Positions 31,904 through 41,939 are shown, numbered from the stretch's first letter. The stretch: DNA of 64,000 nt from Legionella tucsonensis (GCF_001468035.1 NZ_LNZA01000001.1:1555313-1619312); one strand, 5' to 3'. Numbers and translations are program-made. The notes: generated by a model from the letters alone, not told the origin.

Positions 31904-32695
31904 TTAGCTAACTCCAGTATTGACTACAAAACCATCCAACTGCATGGCACTTGCTAATTGAATTTTTAATTTCATCACATCACTTTTAATGGATGAATGT
32001 CCCGCATAAACTTTATAAGTAGCACCATGCCTTCCAGCTATTTTGATGTAACTTGCTTTATATCCTTTACTACGTAATTTACTAACTAAGGATTGGGCAT
32101 TGGCCAACTTTGAAAATGAGGCCAATTGAACAGCATAAATAGTTTTTTTGTAATTTTTGGTATTAATCTTTGTATTTACTTGAGCAATTGTCGGTTTTTG
32201 AATCGCTTTATGACTCACATTTGCAACCGGTTTAATTGGTTTAACGGACGCAACGGGTTTAGACGGTATCGTTGATGCAGCTGTTTTTATTTGTTTTTTA
32301 ACGACATTTTGTGCTGCATTACTTAATGCTAACTCAATTGGTTTCGCTACAGCATCCATCTTAGATGCCTCTGCTTTAGCTACAGAAACAGCTGCGTCAT
32401 CTTTTTGAACGGATTGAATGAAATCTTCTTTCCCTGAATTTAATTTTTTTTGCTCTACAGCAGGAGGAATTTCAATCTTAGCCACTTTTAGGGTTTTAAA
32501 CATCTCCTGTTTATCAGCTATCGCTACATCAGGAGTTGTTGGTTTAGGAGGTAACTGTACCTTTACACTAAAATTATTTTCAAGGCGTTGACTTGATTTT
32601 TTCATCATTGCAGGCAGAAAAATTGCACCCAATGATAAAACAACAGCTACACCAACTAAACGATGTTTTAGCTTCTCATCAATTACTAATTTCAT
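31904..32695 (-). CDS. dedD: SPOR-domain cell-division-type protein (DedD-like)
   Basis: This 263-residue protein has a single N-terminal membrane anchor (LVGVAVVLSLGAIFLPAMM), a Lys/Ala/Pro-rich periplasmic linker, and a C-terminal SPOR domain (YAVQLASFSKLANAQSLVSKLRSKGYKASY; YKVYAGH) that binds denuded septal peptidoglycan. The ATG at 32693-32695 has AGGAG 6 bases upstream and overlaps the end of folC by 17 bases; a start 8 codons earlier is possible. Position between folC and cvpA matches dedD. Confidence 0.87.
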   Translation of the reverse strand: MKLVIDEKLKHRLVGVAVVLSLGAIFLPAMMKKSSQRLENNFSVKVQLPPKPTTPDVAIADKQEMFKTLKVAKIEIPPAVEQKKLNSGKEDFIQSVQKDDAAVSVAKAEASKMDAVAKPIELALSNAAQNVVKKQIKTAASTIPSKPVASVKPIKPVANVSHKAIQKPTIAQVNTKINTKNYKKTIYAVQLASFSKLANAQSLVSKLRSKGYKASYIKIAGRHGATYKVYAGHSSIKSDVMKLKIQLASAMQLDGFVVNTGVS

Positions 32696-34082
32696 TGAAT
32701 CTCCTATTAGCCATAACATGACTCACAGTAAAAAATGACCCATAAACAACAATTAAGTCACCAGGTTTAGCTTGCTCCAATGCAGCTTCAAAAGCTGCAA
32801 GGGGGTTATTATAACAAATTTCCACAGGAATTTCTGCATCCTTAAAAAAGGTGAGCAGCAAATCACCACTGGCAGCACGTTTATTATCCAATTGTGCAGG
32901 ATACCATCGATCAACACAATCTTTCAAAGGCGTAATCAGACCGAAAATATCTTTATCTTTTAAAGCAGAAAAAACAGCATGAATTTTTGTTTTTTTCATC
33001 ATGCGCAAAGTATCTGCAAGTAATCTTACCGATTGAGGATTATGAGCCACATCAAATAAAGTACTCATACTGTCTTTATACAGTTGCAAACGACCAGGAA
33101 TATAAATGCGCTGCATGGCAATTTGAAAGTGGGAAAAAATCACTGGCAGACGATGCTCAAGTAAGACACAAGCAGTAATTGCAGCAGCTGCTGATTTTAG
33201 CTGTATTGAAGGCTTAGGCAATCTATAATCTGAATAAAATCCTAGTTTTCCCTCATAATGAAGACTCCAGGCAGAATCTTCTTCTTGAATAGAAAATTCT
33301 TTGCCCAAAAAATAGGCGCGAACACCCAGTTGTTTTGCTACATAAGTTACTGATGCAGGGGGATCAATATCAGCATAGATAAACGGTTTACCAGAACGAA
33401 GGATACCCGCCTTCTCATAGCCAATTGCATCAAGTGTATTCCCTAAGTACTCCTGATGATCAAAATCTATGGTAGTAATTATGGATAATTCTGCATCCAC
33501 AATATTAGTAGCATCCAACCGACCACCTAATCCTACTTCAAGAATAATGATATCCAATTCCATTTTTTTGAAATACCACAATGCTGCCAAGGTAGTCATT
33601 TCAAAATAAGTTAAAAGAATTTCTCCACGAGCTTCTTCGATAATACTAAAAGCCTGACATAAATCCTCATCAGAAATGGGCGTTAAATTTACACGGATAC
33701 GTTCATTAAACTGGATAAGATGAGGTGAGGTATAAGTGCCAACTTTATATCCCGCAACATGATAAATCATTTCAAGAGCAGTTACTGTTGAACCTTTTCC
33801 ATTAGTACCTGCTACAGTAATAACAGGACAACCAGGAAGTTGCAGACATAATTTTTGTGCAACTTCCATAATACGTGTTAAACCAAGTTGTATTTCATGG
33901 GTATTTCTAGTTTCTAAATCATGCAACCATTCATCAATGGATTTCTTTCGAAACTCTGCAGAGGAGAAATGTTTCGTCGATACGGTGCTCGAGTCCTCAT
34001 GTACGCTCGTGCACACTCCAGTTTTATGTTCCATGTCTACAGCGTGTTTCGTAAGAGGTTTAATACGATACTGCTTTTGCAA
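32679..34082 (-). CDS. folC: Dihydrofolate/folylpolyglutamate synthase FolC
   Basis: FolC adds glutamate to dihydropteroate/folates. It has the P-loop [36 protein letters not shown], the carbamylated-Lys/Mg region [37 protein letters not shown] (quoted in part), and [16 protein letters not shown]. From the ATG at 34080-34082 the protein has about 48 residues before the usual [12 protein letters not shown] start of the family, overlapping accD by 23 bases. An internal ATG at 34034 would shorten this tail to 32. The extension looks non-conserved, so the true start is uncertain. Confidence 0.93.
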   Translation of the reverse strand: MQKQYRIKPLTKHAVDMEHKTGVCTSVHEDSSTVSTKHFSSAEFRKKSIDEWLHDLETRNTHEIQLGLTRIMEVAQKLCLQLPGCPVITVAGTNGKGSTVTALEMIYHVAGYKVGTYTSPHLIQFNERIRVNLTPISDEDLCQAFSIIEEARGEILLTYFEMTTLAALWYFKKMELDIIILEVGLGGRLDATNIVDAELSIITTIDFDHQEYLGNTLDAIGYEKAGILRSGKPFIYADIDPPASVTYVAKQLGVRAYFLGKEFSIQEEDSAWSLHYEGKLGFYSDYRLPKPSIQLKSAAAAITACVLLEHRLPVIFSHFQIAMQRIYIPGRLQLYKDSMSTLFDVAHNPQSVRLLADTLRMMKKTKIHAVFSALKDKDIFGLITPLKDCVDRWYPAQLDNKRAASGDLLLTFFKDAEIPVEICYNNPLAAFEAALEQAKPGDLIVVYGSFFTVSHVMANRRFNEISN

Positions 34083-34947
34083 TGGAATCCCCTACACTTT
34101 TGCGCGTTAATTTAGATATCAATTCAGCAACAACCGGACGAATATCTTTTCGTCCGAGAATCATGTCGATATGTCCATGTTCTAACAAAAATTCGCTACG
34201 CTGAAACCCTTCAGGTAAAGTTTGTCTTACAGTTTGCTCAATAACTCTTGGGCCTGCAAAACCAATTAATGCATTAGGCTCAGCAATAATCACATCTCCC
34301 AGACTAGCGAAACTGGCAGAAACCCCGCCCATGGTTGGATCAGTCAATACTACAATAAAAGGTAAACCAGTTTCAGCAAATTTAGCAAGAGCAGCTGAAG
34401 TTTTGGCCATTTGCATTAAGGAAAAAAGTCCTTCTTGCATACGTGCACCACCACTTGCTGTAAAACAAATATAAGGTCTTTGTTCTTTTGTTGCTATTTG
34501 AATTGCACGAACAAACTTCTCTCCGACCGTAGCTCCCATAGAGCCACCCATAAAATTGAATTCGAAGGATCCAACAACTACAGGCTGTTGCAATAGCGTA
34601 CCTTTGACAATGATCAAAGCTTCCTTCTCCCCTGTTGCTTTTTGAGCTTGTGAGATCCTGTCTTTATATTTTTTTGAGTCTCTAAACTTTAATCGATCTT
34701 GAGGCTCTAATGATTCAGCAATCTCCTCCTGGTCTCCCTCATCAAGAAATTGTTGAATTCGGATCCGTGCAGATATCCGGTGATGAAAATTACAGGATGG
34801 ACAGACCATTAAATTCTTTTCTAATTCAGTACTATAGAGAACTTCATTACAGCCTGAACATTTAAGCCATAAACCCTCAGGAACTCCTTTTTTTTGGGAA
34901 GAACTCGTACTAACTCTTGAAGGCAACAGTTTTTTAAACCAACTCAT
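34060..34947 (-). CDS. accD: Acetyl-CoA carboxylase carboxyltransferase beta subunit AccD
   Basis: AccD pairs with AccA to transfer carboxyl from biotin to acetyl-CoA for fatty-acid synthesis. The 295-residue protein has the N-terminal C4 zinc ribbon ([11 protein letters not shown]...[12 protein letters not shown]), [44 protein letters not shown] and [19 protein letters not shown] of the carboxyltransferase fold, and [21 protein letters not shown]. First gene of the minus-strand accD-folC-dedD-cvpA run. Confidence 0.97.
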   Translation of the reverse strand: MSWFKKLLPSRVSTSSSQKKGVPEGLWLKCSGCNEVLYSTELEKNLMVCPSCNFHHRISARIRIQQFLDEGDQEEIAESLEPQDRLKFRDSKKYKDRISQAQKATGEKEALIIVKGTLLQQPVVVGSFEFNFMGGSMGATVGEKFVRAIQIATKEQRPYICFTASGGARMQEGLFSLMQMAKTSAALAKFAETGLPFIVVLTDPTMGGVSASFASLGDVIIAEPNALIGFAGPRVIEQTVRQTLPEGFQRSEFLLEHGHIDMILGRKDIRPVVAELISKLTRKSVGDSIAKAVSY

Positions 34948-35412
34948 AATTGTAACCCAATATTATAGAATAATAGTATTATACACAGAAAAAAATATTC
35001 TTAAATGTACATTAAATCGTATTGGAATTTTTCTTGAGCAGTAAATCTGTATGGTCTTTTTATCCAACCAGCATACAGCGAATTGCGCGGAATTTGAGTT
35101 TAAAGATTTTCATCCCCTGGATCCGAAAACCCGGAAGTTCGTTTCACTGCGATTCACCATGGCTAATGCTTTGGGATAAAAAAGTAAAATATCGTGATAA
35201 TCACAAACAAAAACAAAGTGCTCAAAAAATACAACCCATTCATTTTAATAAAAAAAATCTCCATTTTTTTGAAAAAAAACAGGTGCTTTCCTAAAGTTTT
35301 TTGCCGTATGTCCGATAACCTTTTTGCGTACGGTAAATTCGCCATTTAAAAGGAATTTGCCAATTTACAAAATGTCCCAAACCAGGGATTTAGGTCTGAG
35401 GAGACTATAACT
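34948..35412. other. 465-bp intergenic region between accD and flaA
   Basis: This divergent region holds the accD promoter on the left and the flagellin promoter on the right. The left ~340 bases contain an open frame (TTG at 35022) whose product (Phe/Ser/Lys-rich, no domain) I regard as chance. The flaA leader from about 35326 to the ATG is roughly 87 bases and includes CAGGGATT and GAGGAG, two GGA-containing motifs that could be CsrA-binding sites; this is inference. Confidence 0.5.
35292..35318 (+). promoter_or_regulatory. Sigma-28 (FliA) promoter of flaA
   Basis: TAAAGTTT (35292-35299), 11 bases, TCCGATAA (35311-35318). The enterobacterial FliA consensus is TAAAGTTT-N11-GCCGATAA, so 15 of 16 positions match with perfect spacing. 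It lies 94 bases before the flagellin ATG. Late flagellar gene control by sigma-28 is established for Legionella flaA. Confidence 0.93.
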
Positions 35413-36837
35413 ATGGCTCAAATTATTAATACCAACGTACCCTCGTTAGTTGCTCAGCGAAACTTGTCTAAATCAAGTAATGCTATGGCTACTGCAATAC
35501 AAAGATTATCATCTGGTCTAAAAATTAATAGTGCAAAAGATGATGCTGCAGGGCTGGCAATTGCAACAAATATGACATCACAAATTCGCGGTATGGATCA
35601 AGCAGTGAAAAACGCCAACGACGGTATTTCACTGGCACAAGTTGCGGAAGGTGCGATGCAAGAGTCAACTAACCTTTTACAACGCATGAGAGAGTTGGCA
35701 CTTCAATCTGCAAACGGAACCTATAGCCAATCAAACCGTCAAGCATTACAAAATGAAGTAAATAATCTTTTGAGTGAAATGGATCACATCGCTATGAGTA
35801 CGCAATTCAACGGACAAAGCATTTTGAATGGTTCATACACTAATGCCTCTCTTCAAATTGGCTCTAATGCAGGTGAAACCCTTTCGTTTTCGATAAACAG
35901 TATTGCATCTTCAACAATAGGTAGTATTGCTTATCAACAAGGAAGTGAAGTAAGTGCTAACGCTGCTGCTGATATTACTATTGCTCTTGGTACTAATGCG
36001 GCAGTGAGCATCAGCTCTTCTGCAAACTATGTGGGAACAGCAAATGGCCAAGACGGCTCATCCGCATATGCCAAAGCAGCTGCAATTAATGCTGCAGGTG
36101 TTCCTGGTTTAACAGTAACTGCATCAACAAGTGGTACCCAAACTGTTGGAGCTATAGGAGGAACAGCTGGAGATACTTACAATCTGACCATTAACGGCGT
36201 TAACATATTTACTAACCAAGACGTCGCCACTGCATTAACTAATACTGACCTTATGGATGCAATCAATGCGGTAAGCAGTCAAACAGGGGTTGTGGCATCT
36301 TTAAATGGTGGTGACATGACTTTAACTGCAACAGATGGAAGAAACATTGCAGTAACTGAAAGTGGTACTGGATTTACTGCAGGTACTGACGGACTGACAG
36401 TCACAGGCGGTCCATTTGCAGCCACTCTACGAGGACAACTCACTATGAGTGCTGCTCAAACTATTTCTATAGGTGGAACTATAGCTGATGTTGGTCTATC
36501 AGGTACAATCAGCCTGGATACAAATGGTGTTAATAGTATTGACATCACGACTCAAGACGGCGCACAACAAGCAATATTAAGAATCAGCGCTGCATTAGAT
36601 AGCGTCACTAATAATCGCGCTGCATTAGGTGCTTTGCAAAACCGACTTGATGCAACAGTAGCTAACCTGCAAAACGTATCTGATAATATGTCTGCTGCAC
36701 GCAGCCGTATTCAAGATACTGACTATGCAGCAGAAATGGCTAATTTAACTAAAAACCAAATCTTACAACAGGCAGGAACAGCGATGTTGGCCCAAGCAAA
36801 CGCGATGCCACAATCTGTTCTTTCCTTGTTGGGATAG
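35413..36837 (+). CDS. flaA: Flagellin FlaA
   Basis: Flagellin (474 residues) forms the filament and, in Legionella, is the ligand sensed by NAIP5/NLRC4. The conserved D0/D1 N-terminus is [19 protein letters not shown] with [20 protein letters not shown] and [16 protein letters not shown]. The C-terminal D0/D1 has [36 protein letters not shown] and [21 protein letters not shown]. Between them is a Thr/Ala/Gly-rich variable region with a flagellin-hook IN-type segment ([16 protein letters not shown]). AGGAG is 9 bases before the ATG. A strong sigma-28 promoter lies upstream and a terminator-like hairpin downstream. Confidence 0.98.
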   Translation: MAQIINTNVPSLVAQRNLSKSSNAMATAIQRLSSGLKINSAKDDAAGLAIATNMTSQIRGMDQAVKNANDGISLAQVAEGAMQESTNLLQRMRELALQSANGTYSQSNRQALQNEVNNLLSEMDHIAMSTQFNGQSILNGSYTNASLQIGSNAGETLSFSINSIASSTIGSIAYQQGSEVSANAAADITIALGTNAAVSISSSANYVGTANGQDGSSAYAKAAAINAAGVPGLTVTASTSGTQTVGAIGGTAGDTYNLTINGVNIFTNQDVATALTNTDLMDAINAVSSQTGVVASLNGGDMTLTATDGRNIAVTESGTGFTAGTDGLTVTGGPFAATLRGQLTMSAAQTISIGGTIADVGLSGTISLDTNGVNSIDITTQDGAQQAILRISAALDSVTNNRAALGALQNRLDATVANLQNVSDNMSAARSRIQDTDYAAEMANLTKNQILQQAGTAMLAQANAMPQSVLSLLG

Positions 36838-36855
36838 TTGTAAAAGAAGTAAAAA

Positions 36856-36883
36856 CCGAAATGCGGCACTTGCCGCTTTTCGG
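36856..36883 (+). terminator. Terminator-like hairpin after flaA
   Basis: CCGAAATGCGGC (36856-36867), loop ACTT, GCCGCTTTTCGG (36872-36883): a 12-bp stem with one T-T mismatch, 19 bases after the flaA stop, followed by a T-rich CTTATTTAT. It should uncouple high flagellin mRNA from flaG-fliD-fliS. Confidence 0.75.
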
Positions 36884-36935
36884 CTTATTTATATCCCAAT
36901 GATTAAAGTATCAATCAAGGGAAAGGAGTAAAAAA

Positions 36936-37220
36936 ATGACTATGGAATCGATTCCTCCAGCAAATAATAAATTGCTACAAACTGATTCAGTCAAATTAAA
37001 AGATAAAAACATTAAACCTGTGACTAAATGCGCTACATCAGATCTGAATCTGGATACTGATTCGAAACAGGCTATAGACCATGCCACAGGCCTTCTGCAA
37101 ACTATAGTCACTGATAAAATTTCAGATAAAATAATACGCAAAATACCCTCAGATGAGTATTTGCACTTACTCAACTTGCTTGATGGGATAATTAGTGGTT
37201 CTATAGATAAACATGTTTGA
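36936..37220 (+). CDS. flaG: FlaG-like protein
   Basis: This 94-residue protein sits between flagellin and the filament cap gene, the classic flaG position. Only the C-terminal third is recognisable: DKIIRKIPSDEYLHLLNLLDG, matching the FlaG motif VIRQIPxEExLxL. The N-terminal half is Lys/Asp/Ser-rich and unstructured-looking. FlaG proteins affect filament length by an unclear mechanism. AAGGAG stands about 9 bases before the ATG. The usual LxF-type strand preceding the IRKIP motif is reduced here. Confidence 0.8.
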   Translation: MTMESIPPANNKLLQTDSVKLKDKNIKPVTKCATSDLNLDTDSKQAIDHATGLLQTIVTDKISDKIIRKIPSDEYLHLLNLLDGIISGSIDKHV

Positions 37221-37280
37221 TGTGATTTATGGATAAAACGTAATTTCATTGAAATTACTAAAACAGATAAAGGGAATATT

Positions 37281-38915
37281 ATGGGCCTATCAACTCCAGG
37301 CATTGGGTCAGGTTTGGACATTAAAGCAATGGTTGAAAGCATGGTCAAAGCCGATCTCATGCCTGCACAAATACGACATGATAAAAAGCTTAATTCCGTT
37401 ACCACTGAGTTGTCTGCTTTTGGACAATTAAAAAGTGCCATATCCAACTTTCAGACAACACTCAATTCACTATCTTCTGCTAGTGAATTTAATAAAATGA
37501 ATTTGTTACTCAGCAAAACTGGATATGTTTCTGCCTCTGCGACAGAACAAGCAGCTGAAGGCATATATCAAATAAAAGTGAATCAATTGGCTCAGGCGCA
37601 AAGTCTTGCAAGTGGTTATTTCACTAATAATAGTTCTTCAGTAGGCAGTGGCAGCATCACGATAAACTTCGGCACATACAGCAATGACAATACAATATTC
37701 ACACAAAATACCGAAGTGTCTCCTGTAACAATTAATATCACTCCAGGAAATGACAGTCTTAGCGCGGTTTGCGATGCCATTAATGCTGCAAACGCAGGTG
37801 TTACCGCATCGATTGTACAAGATAGTGTTGGTTCAAGATTAACTTTAACTTCATCTGAATCAGGTGAAAAATATGCGATGCAAATTACAGGTAGTTTAAC
37901 GGCCATGAATTATGATCCCACAACAGCCAATACCTCTTTAAGTCAAACTATGGCTGCCCAGAATAGCCAGGTACAAATTAATGGATTGCTTCTAAGTGAA
38001 AGCAGTAATCGACTGGAAAATGCGTTAACAGGAATAACGCTTGATATTCAACAAGCTGATCCAGCAACAACAATCACCTTAACCGTGAAAAAAGATGTAG
38101 AGCATCTCAAAGGTTTAATTAATGATTTCGTCAAAAAATATAATGATTTTATAAACTTCCTCACTGCTTTAACTGGTTTCGATATGGAAACGAGAAAAAG
38201 AGGAGTATTGCAAGGTGACGATAAGCTTAGAGATTTAAAAACAAACTTATATCACTTAGCCACTAACCCATTAACTACTGATGGTCCCATCCAAAGTCTT
38301 GCTGACCTGGGGATTACCAGCGATAAACATGGTTTACTGGAAATTGATCCCGAAATGTTGGATAAAGCGATTAATAATAATTATCAAGACATTAGAAATT
38401 TATTTGCCAAAAGGGTAACTGCTACCGATCCAAATATTAAAATTAATTCATTGGATACTGAAGTTGCTGCAGGAGCATATGATGTCATTTTAAATGAATA
38501 TACCCCAAACATTAGCATGTCAGGTACCATAGGAGGCATGTTAGCCAACTCAACAGATGGAATTACCCTAAATGGTACCGGTGACTTCCGTACATTATCA
38601 ATTGATATTCTTTCTGGACTCGTTGGAGATAGAGGGCAAATTATAGTTAGTGATGGGTTGGCCTCATTGATTGATGGCTATTTAGATTCATTAATCAGTG
38701 AAGACGGTGAAATTGAGGAAAGAATAGATCGTTTAAATACTCAAGCCCAACAATTAGATGAAATCCAAGAACGCATCAATGAACGTAGCATTACTCTTGA
38801 AAAAAGATATTACAAACAATGGAATGCCGTGGACCTCTTAATCTCACAGATGCAAAATACCAGCAATACACTGACACAAATTTTGTCGAATCTACCCAAA
38901 TTAAAAACCAAATAG
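37281..38915 (+). CDS. fliD: Flagellar filament capping protein FliD
   Basis: FliD (544 residues) is the pentameric filament cap that folds exported flagellin. The family start MGLSTPGIGSGLDIKAMVESMVKAD is followed by the N-terminal coiled coil. A hook-associated repeat segment (VQINGLLLSESSNRLENALTGITLDI) and the C-terminal helix (RINERSITLEKRYYKQWNAVDLLISQMQNTSNTL) also match. It starts 60 bases after flaG, and fliS follows 14 bases downstream. Confidence 0.96.
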   Translation: MGLSTPGIGSGLDIKAMVESMVKADLMPAQIRHDKKLNSVTTELSAFGQLKSAISNFQTTLNSLSSASEFNKMNLLLSKTGYVSASATEQAAEGIYQIKVNQLAQAQSLASGYFTNNSSSVGSGSITINFGTYSNDNTIFTQNTEVSPVTINITPGNDSLSAVCDAINAANAGVTASIVQDSVGSRLTLTSSESGEKYAMQITGSLTAMNYDPTTANTSLSQTMAAQNSQVQINGLLLSESSNRLENALTGITLDIQQADPATTITLTVKKDVEHLKGLINDFVKKYNDFINFLTALTGFDMETRKRGVLQGDDKLRDLKTNLYHLATNPLTTDGPIQSLADLGITSDKHGLLEIDPEMLDKAINNNYQDIRNLFAKRVTATDPNIKINSLDTEVAAGAYDVILNEYTPNISMSGTIGGMLANSTDGITLNGTGDFRTLSIDILSGLVGDRGQIIVSDGLASLIDGYLDSLISEDGEIEERIDRLNTQAQQLDEIQERINERSITLEKRYYKQWNAVDLLISQMQNTSNTLTQILSNLPKLKTK

Positions 38916-38929
38916 TTGGAGCATTGTAG

Positions 38930-39349
38930 ATGAAGAATACTAATCAACAAGTTATAAATCACTATAAAGCAATCGAATTAAAAACTCGTATTGATGCCGC
39001 CTCCCCTCATGAATTAATTAATTTGTTATTGCAAGGCGCGCGAACTCATATTGCCACAGCCCAAGGCAATATTGATCGAAAAGAAATTCAAGAAAAGGGA
39101 GAGCATATTAGTAAGGCATTAAGTATTATTGAAGGTTTAAAAACCAGTTTAAACCATGAGCAAGGTGGTGAAATAGCAGAAAACTTACTCCAAATTTACA
39201 TGCATATTGAATATTTACTATTAAAAGCAAATCTCAATAACGATAAAGAATTGTTAGTGCAATCCAACGTGTTACTTGCGCAAGTTCATGAGGCTTGGCA
39301 GAAAGTTTCGCCCAGCAGTTCAGAGTCTGACCCTTCACTTTCATCTTGA
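38930..39349 (+). CDS. fliS: Flagellin export chaperone FliS
   Basis: FliS binds the flagellin C-terminus in the cytoplasm and prevents early polymerisation. The 139-residue helical protein has the family pattern ASPHELINLLLQGARTHIATAQGNIDRKE, KALSIIEGLKTSLNHEQGGEIAENL and IHIEYLLLKANLNND-like sequence with the conserved Tyr-x-Leu, plus VHEAWQKVSP at the end. It lies directly after fliD. Confidence 0.94.
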   Translation: MKNTNQQVINHYKAIELKTRIDAASPHELINLLLQGARTHIATAQGNIDRKEIQEKGEHISKALSIIEGLKTSLNHEQGGEIAENLLQIYMHIEYLLLKANLNNDKELLVQSNVLLAQVHEAWQKVSPSSSESDPSLSS

Positions 39350-39375
39350 TTTTTATCTTTGAAACCATACTGATG

Positions 39376-39402
39376 CCTGGGTTTTGCACAGCAAAACCCA
39401 GG
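39376..39402. repeat. Perfect 12-bp-stem hairpin repeat after fliS
   Basis: CCTGGGTTTTGC (39376-39387), loop ACA, GCAAAACCCAGG (39391-39402). The same core with substitutions recurs at 46484-46510 (CCTGGGTGAAGCACAGCGGA then ACCCAGG), also followed by CTCCTA. Degenerate relatives appear near 16430-16475 and 41970-42015. It could terminate fliD-fliS, but the T run is poor; a dispersed intergenic repeat family fits better. Confidence 0.65.
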
Positions 39403-39496
39403 GGCTTCTCCTAGGAATTAAATGATATTAGACTCTAAAAAAGATACCCTGTATGAAATTCATATAATATAACCTCAACTCACTTTGAGGTTAATA

Positions 39497-39523
39497 TAAA
39501 GTTATTTTTTAAAGTGCCGCTAT
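39497..39523 (+). promoter_or_regulatory. Sigma-28-like promoter of the L,D-transpeptidase gene
   Basis: TAAAGTTA (39497-39504), 11 bases, GCCGCTAT (39516-39523), matching TAAAGTTT-N11-GCCGATAA at 13 of 16 positions with exact spacing, 32 bases before the chosen ATG. A small hairpin (AACCTCA 39471-39477, TGAGGTT 39486-39492) precedes it. Location just after flaA-flaG-fliD-fliS makes flagellar control plausible. Confidence 0.55.
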
Positions 39524-39555
39524 AAAGATTATAATGCCCCCAATTGAGATCATTT

Positions 39556-40290
39556 ATGAAAATTATGATATCAATGAGCGTTTCTGTTTATTTATTGACA
39601 ACAAGTCAATTCGCTCTTGCCCATGCAAGATACGGTGAAAATTTATGTAATTCACCCGACTATTTTTGCATGAAAATTAAACATGGCGAAAGCTGGGAAA
39701 AACTATTTCCTAATCCCGAAGAACGAGACATGGTACGGCGAATTAATCGTATGAACGTTGCGTTACATTCGGGAATGACTATAGCAGTACCCAAAAATAT
39801 CGACCGCCTGACTATCTATGATGTCTCTCCTTTTCCAAGGTATATTGACCCTCAAGGAGAAAAAGCAATTTATGTAAGCCAAAAAAAACTTGCTTGGGCA
39901 GCCTATGATCAAGATGGCGAGCTCCTATGGTGGGGACCTATTTCCTCAGGGGTAAGTAAATGCCCAAGCGTCATTGGAGGGTGCAGCACCCCAACTGGTT
40001 CATTTCGCATTATTCGCAAACAAGATATTGATTGTGTGTCCACTGTTTTCCCGAGAAGATCGGATGGCAACGATGGAGGTGCGTTAATGCCATATTGCAT
40101 GCATTTTTTTAGAGGCTATGCATTACATGGTAGTTATGATGTACCAGGATATAGAGCTAGCCACGGTTGTATCAGGATGTTTGTTGAGGATGCTCGCTGG
40201 CTTAATGAAGAATTTATTGACCTACCAGGGAATGGAATGAAAGGGACTCGCGTAGTCATCGATCCTCCTGTCTATCCAAACGAGCAATAG
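39556..40290 (+). CDS. Periplasmic L,D-transpeptidase (YkuD family)
   Basis: This 244-residue exported enzyme likely makes 3-3 peptidoglycan crosslinks or anchors proteins to the wall. It has a signal peptide (MKIMISMSVSVYLLTTSQFALA), a LysM-like segment around 40-80 (MKIKHGESWEKLFPN; RMNVALHSGMTIAVP), and a YkuD domain with HGSYDVPGYRASHGCIRM carrying the catalytic His and Cys. Several extra cysteines (CPSVIGGC, DCVS) suggest disulfides. I chose ATG 39556 over TTG 39544 because it begins the signal peptide cleanly. The promoter looks sigma-28-like. Confidence 0.88.
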   Translation: MKIMISMSVSVYLLTTSQFALAHARYGENLCNSPDYFCMKIKHGESWEKLFPNPEERDMVRRINRMNVALHSGMTIAVPKNIDRLTIYDVSPFPRYIDPQGEKAIYVSQKKLAWAAYDQDGELLWWGPISSGVSKCPSVIGGCSTPTGSFRIIRKQDIDCVSTVFPRRSDGNDGGALMPYCMHFFRGYALHGSYDVPGYRASHGCIRMFVEDARWLNEEFIDLPGNGMKGTRVVIDPPVYPNEQ

Positions 40291-40643
40291 ACAAATAATA
40301 AACAAACTGTTAATATTTTACATGATGAAATTTGTATATTTGTATGGTAACTTTGCAGGTTGACTTTTTGATTTAAAAAAACTGCATTACATGTGACACT
40401 AGGTTTAACAACCTGATCTACAGAACTATTCCCAGTTTTTATTCAAAATGTATACTTCACATGTTTCATCAAAGTGAAGTTTTAGAGCGTAAAAAGCAAG
40501 GATAAAGTAAGGATTGCATACGAAAATTTTTAAATTGGCGAAACGCCCAGGATGGCTGGCCTGACTGATCAATGAAATCTTGGCCAAGAGTGATTTATAC
40601 AAAATCAATTTCGTATCGATGAATCTGGAGAGTTATAAAAAGA
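40291..40643. other. 353-bp intergenic region before the MFS gene
   Basis: No convincing gene. It contains a small hairpin (CTTCAC...GTGAAG near 40454-40480) and a GC-richer patch with GGCTGGCC around 40552-40562. A 60-codon frame on the minus strand lacks a ribosome-binding site and any domain. The MFS promoter should lie in the right half; I could not fix its boxes. Confidence 0.4.
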
Positions 40644-41939
40644 ATGGCACACTACAATACACGGTCCGACTCAGTAGTAAGTTTTGGGATACAATCAATA
40701 ATGCCTTGGATGGTATGGGGGTTAGGTTGCTTATTTTATTTTTACGAATGTCTTTTGCAAGTATCACCCAGCGTTATGAGTAACGAATTAATGAGGGATT
40801 TCGCTGTTACTAGCCAAATATTAGGAATTTTATCTGGCATCTATTTCTATTCTTATGCGGCCATGCAATTACCTGGCGGTGTGTTAATGGACTATTTCGG
40901 TCCCCATCGATTGTTAACTATAGCGACTGTAGTTTGTGCTGTCAGCACCATTGCATTTGGAATGACAGATAACTTTTTTATGGCCTGTTTAGCACGTTTA
41001 ATGATAGGGTTTGGCTCGGCATTTGCTGCGGTAGGTACAATGAAGCTCGCGGCAAATTGGTTCCCTGCTCAGCGTTTTGCTTTACTTACCGGCCTCATGG
41101 TTACCATAGGAATGTTAGGTGCGATTGGTGGTGAAACACCTTTAGCCTTGTTAATTGAGCGATTTGGTTGGCGCCATAGCATGCTCATTATGGGGATAGT
41201 CGGCCTTATTCTTGCAGTTTTACTTATTGTCATTGCTAAAGATACTCCTAAAAATCATGAAATATCTCACCACCATCCTGTCGAAGAAGAGCCTTTAATA
41301 CCTAGTTTATTAACACTGATAAAAAACAAACAACTTTGGTTAGTTGCTTGCTACGGCGGTTTGATGTACATGGCAACTCCCGTTTTTTGTGGACTATGGG
41401 GAGTTCCCTTTTTGATGACTAAAATGATGATCACCAAAACAACGGCTGCAAATTATATTTCCTTGGTCTTTATCGGTTGGGCAATTGCCAGCCCCTTATG
41501 GGGAATATTTTCGAATCGTATTGGTTTGCGAAAACCACCTATGCGTATAGGATGTATCGGCGCACTTATATGCTCCACCATTTTTATTTTTGCTCCAATT
41601 AATACCGCAATCTATATGGAGATTTTGTTATTTGCGTTTGGTATCTTCTCGGCAGGCTTTTTACCCGCATTTTCTGTAGCCAAAGAGTTATGCAATAAAA
41701 AATATGTCGCTACAGGTTTAAGCTTTATGAACATGATGAACATGTTAGGTATTGCGCTGGCCCAGCCGTTTATTGGCTATATTCTTGACAAATTGTGGCA
41801 AGGTGAGATGAATGGGAATGTTAGAGTATATCCATTGGAGGCTTACCATACCGGACTTGCAATTCTTCCACTAGGAATGCTTATTGCCTTAATTATTTTG
41901 CCCAAAATTAAAGAAACTTATTGCCAAAGTGTACATTAA
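40644..41939 (+). CDS. MFS transporter, Pht (phagosomal transporter)-like
   Basis: This 431-residue inner-membrane protein has 12 predicted helices. Opening sequence WMVWGLGCLFYFYECLLQVSPSVM and the loop 2-3 motif GVLMDYFGPHRLLT (the MFS GxLxDxxGxRxxL signature) fit the nutrient importers of the Legionella Pht family, which take up amino acids or nucleosides inside the vacuole. A histidine-rich cytoplasmic loop (HEISHHHPVEEEP) separates the two six-helix halves. It stands alone upstream of miaB. The family assignment is from memory of the YFYE..LQVSPSVM pattern; substrate cannot be told from sequence. Confidence 0.8.
   Translation: MAHYNTRSDSVVSFGIQSIMPWMVWGLGCLFYFYECLLQVSPSVMSNELMRDFAVTSQILGILSGIYFYSYAAMQLPGGVLMDYFGPHRLLTIATVVCAVSTIAFGMTDNFFMACLARLMIGFGSAFAAVGTMKLAANWFPAQRFALLTGLMVTIGMLGAIGGETPLALLIERFGWRHSMLIMGIVGLILAVLLIVIAKDTPKNHEISHHHPVEEEPLIPSLLTLIKNKQLWLVACYGGLMYMATPVFCGLWGVPFLMTKMMITKTTAANYISLVFIGWAIASPLWGIFSNRIGLRKPPMRIGCIGALICSTIFIFAPINTAIYMEILLFAFGIFSAGFLPAFSVAKELCNKKYVATGLSFMNMMNMLGIALAQPFIGYILDKLWQGEMNGNVRVYPLEAYHTGLAILPLGMLIALIILPKIKETYCQSVH

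Noticed and set aside
35022-35294. 90-codon plus-strand frame between accD and flaA
   Set aside because: It starts at a TTG without a ribosome-binding site, has no recognisable domain, and overlaps the flaA sigma-28 promoter.
40426-40608. 60-codon minus-strand frame in the gap before the MFS gene
   Set aside because: No ribosome-binding site or domain, and it is embedded in low-complexity intergenic sequence.
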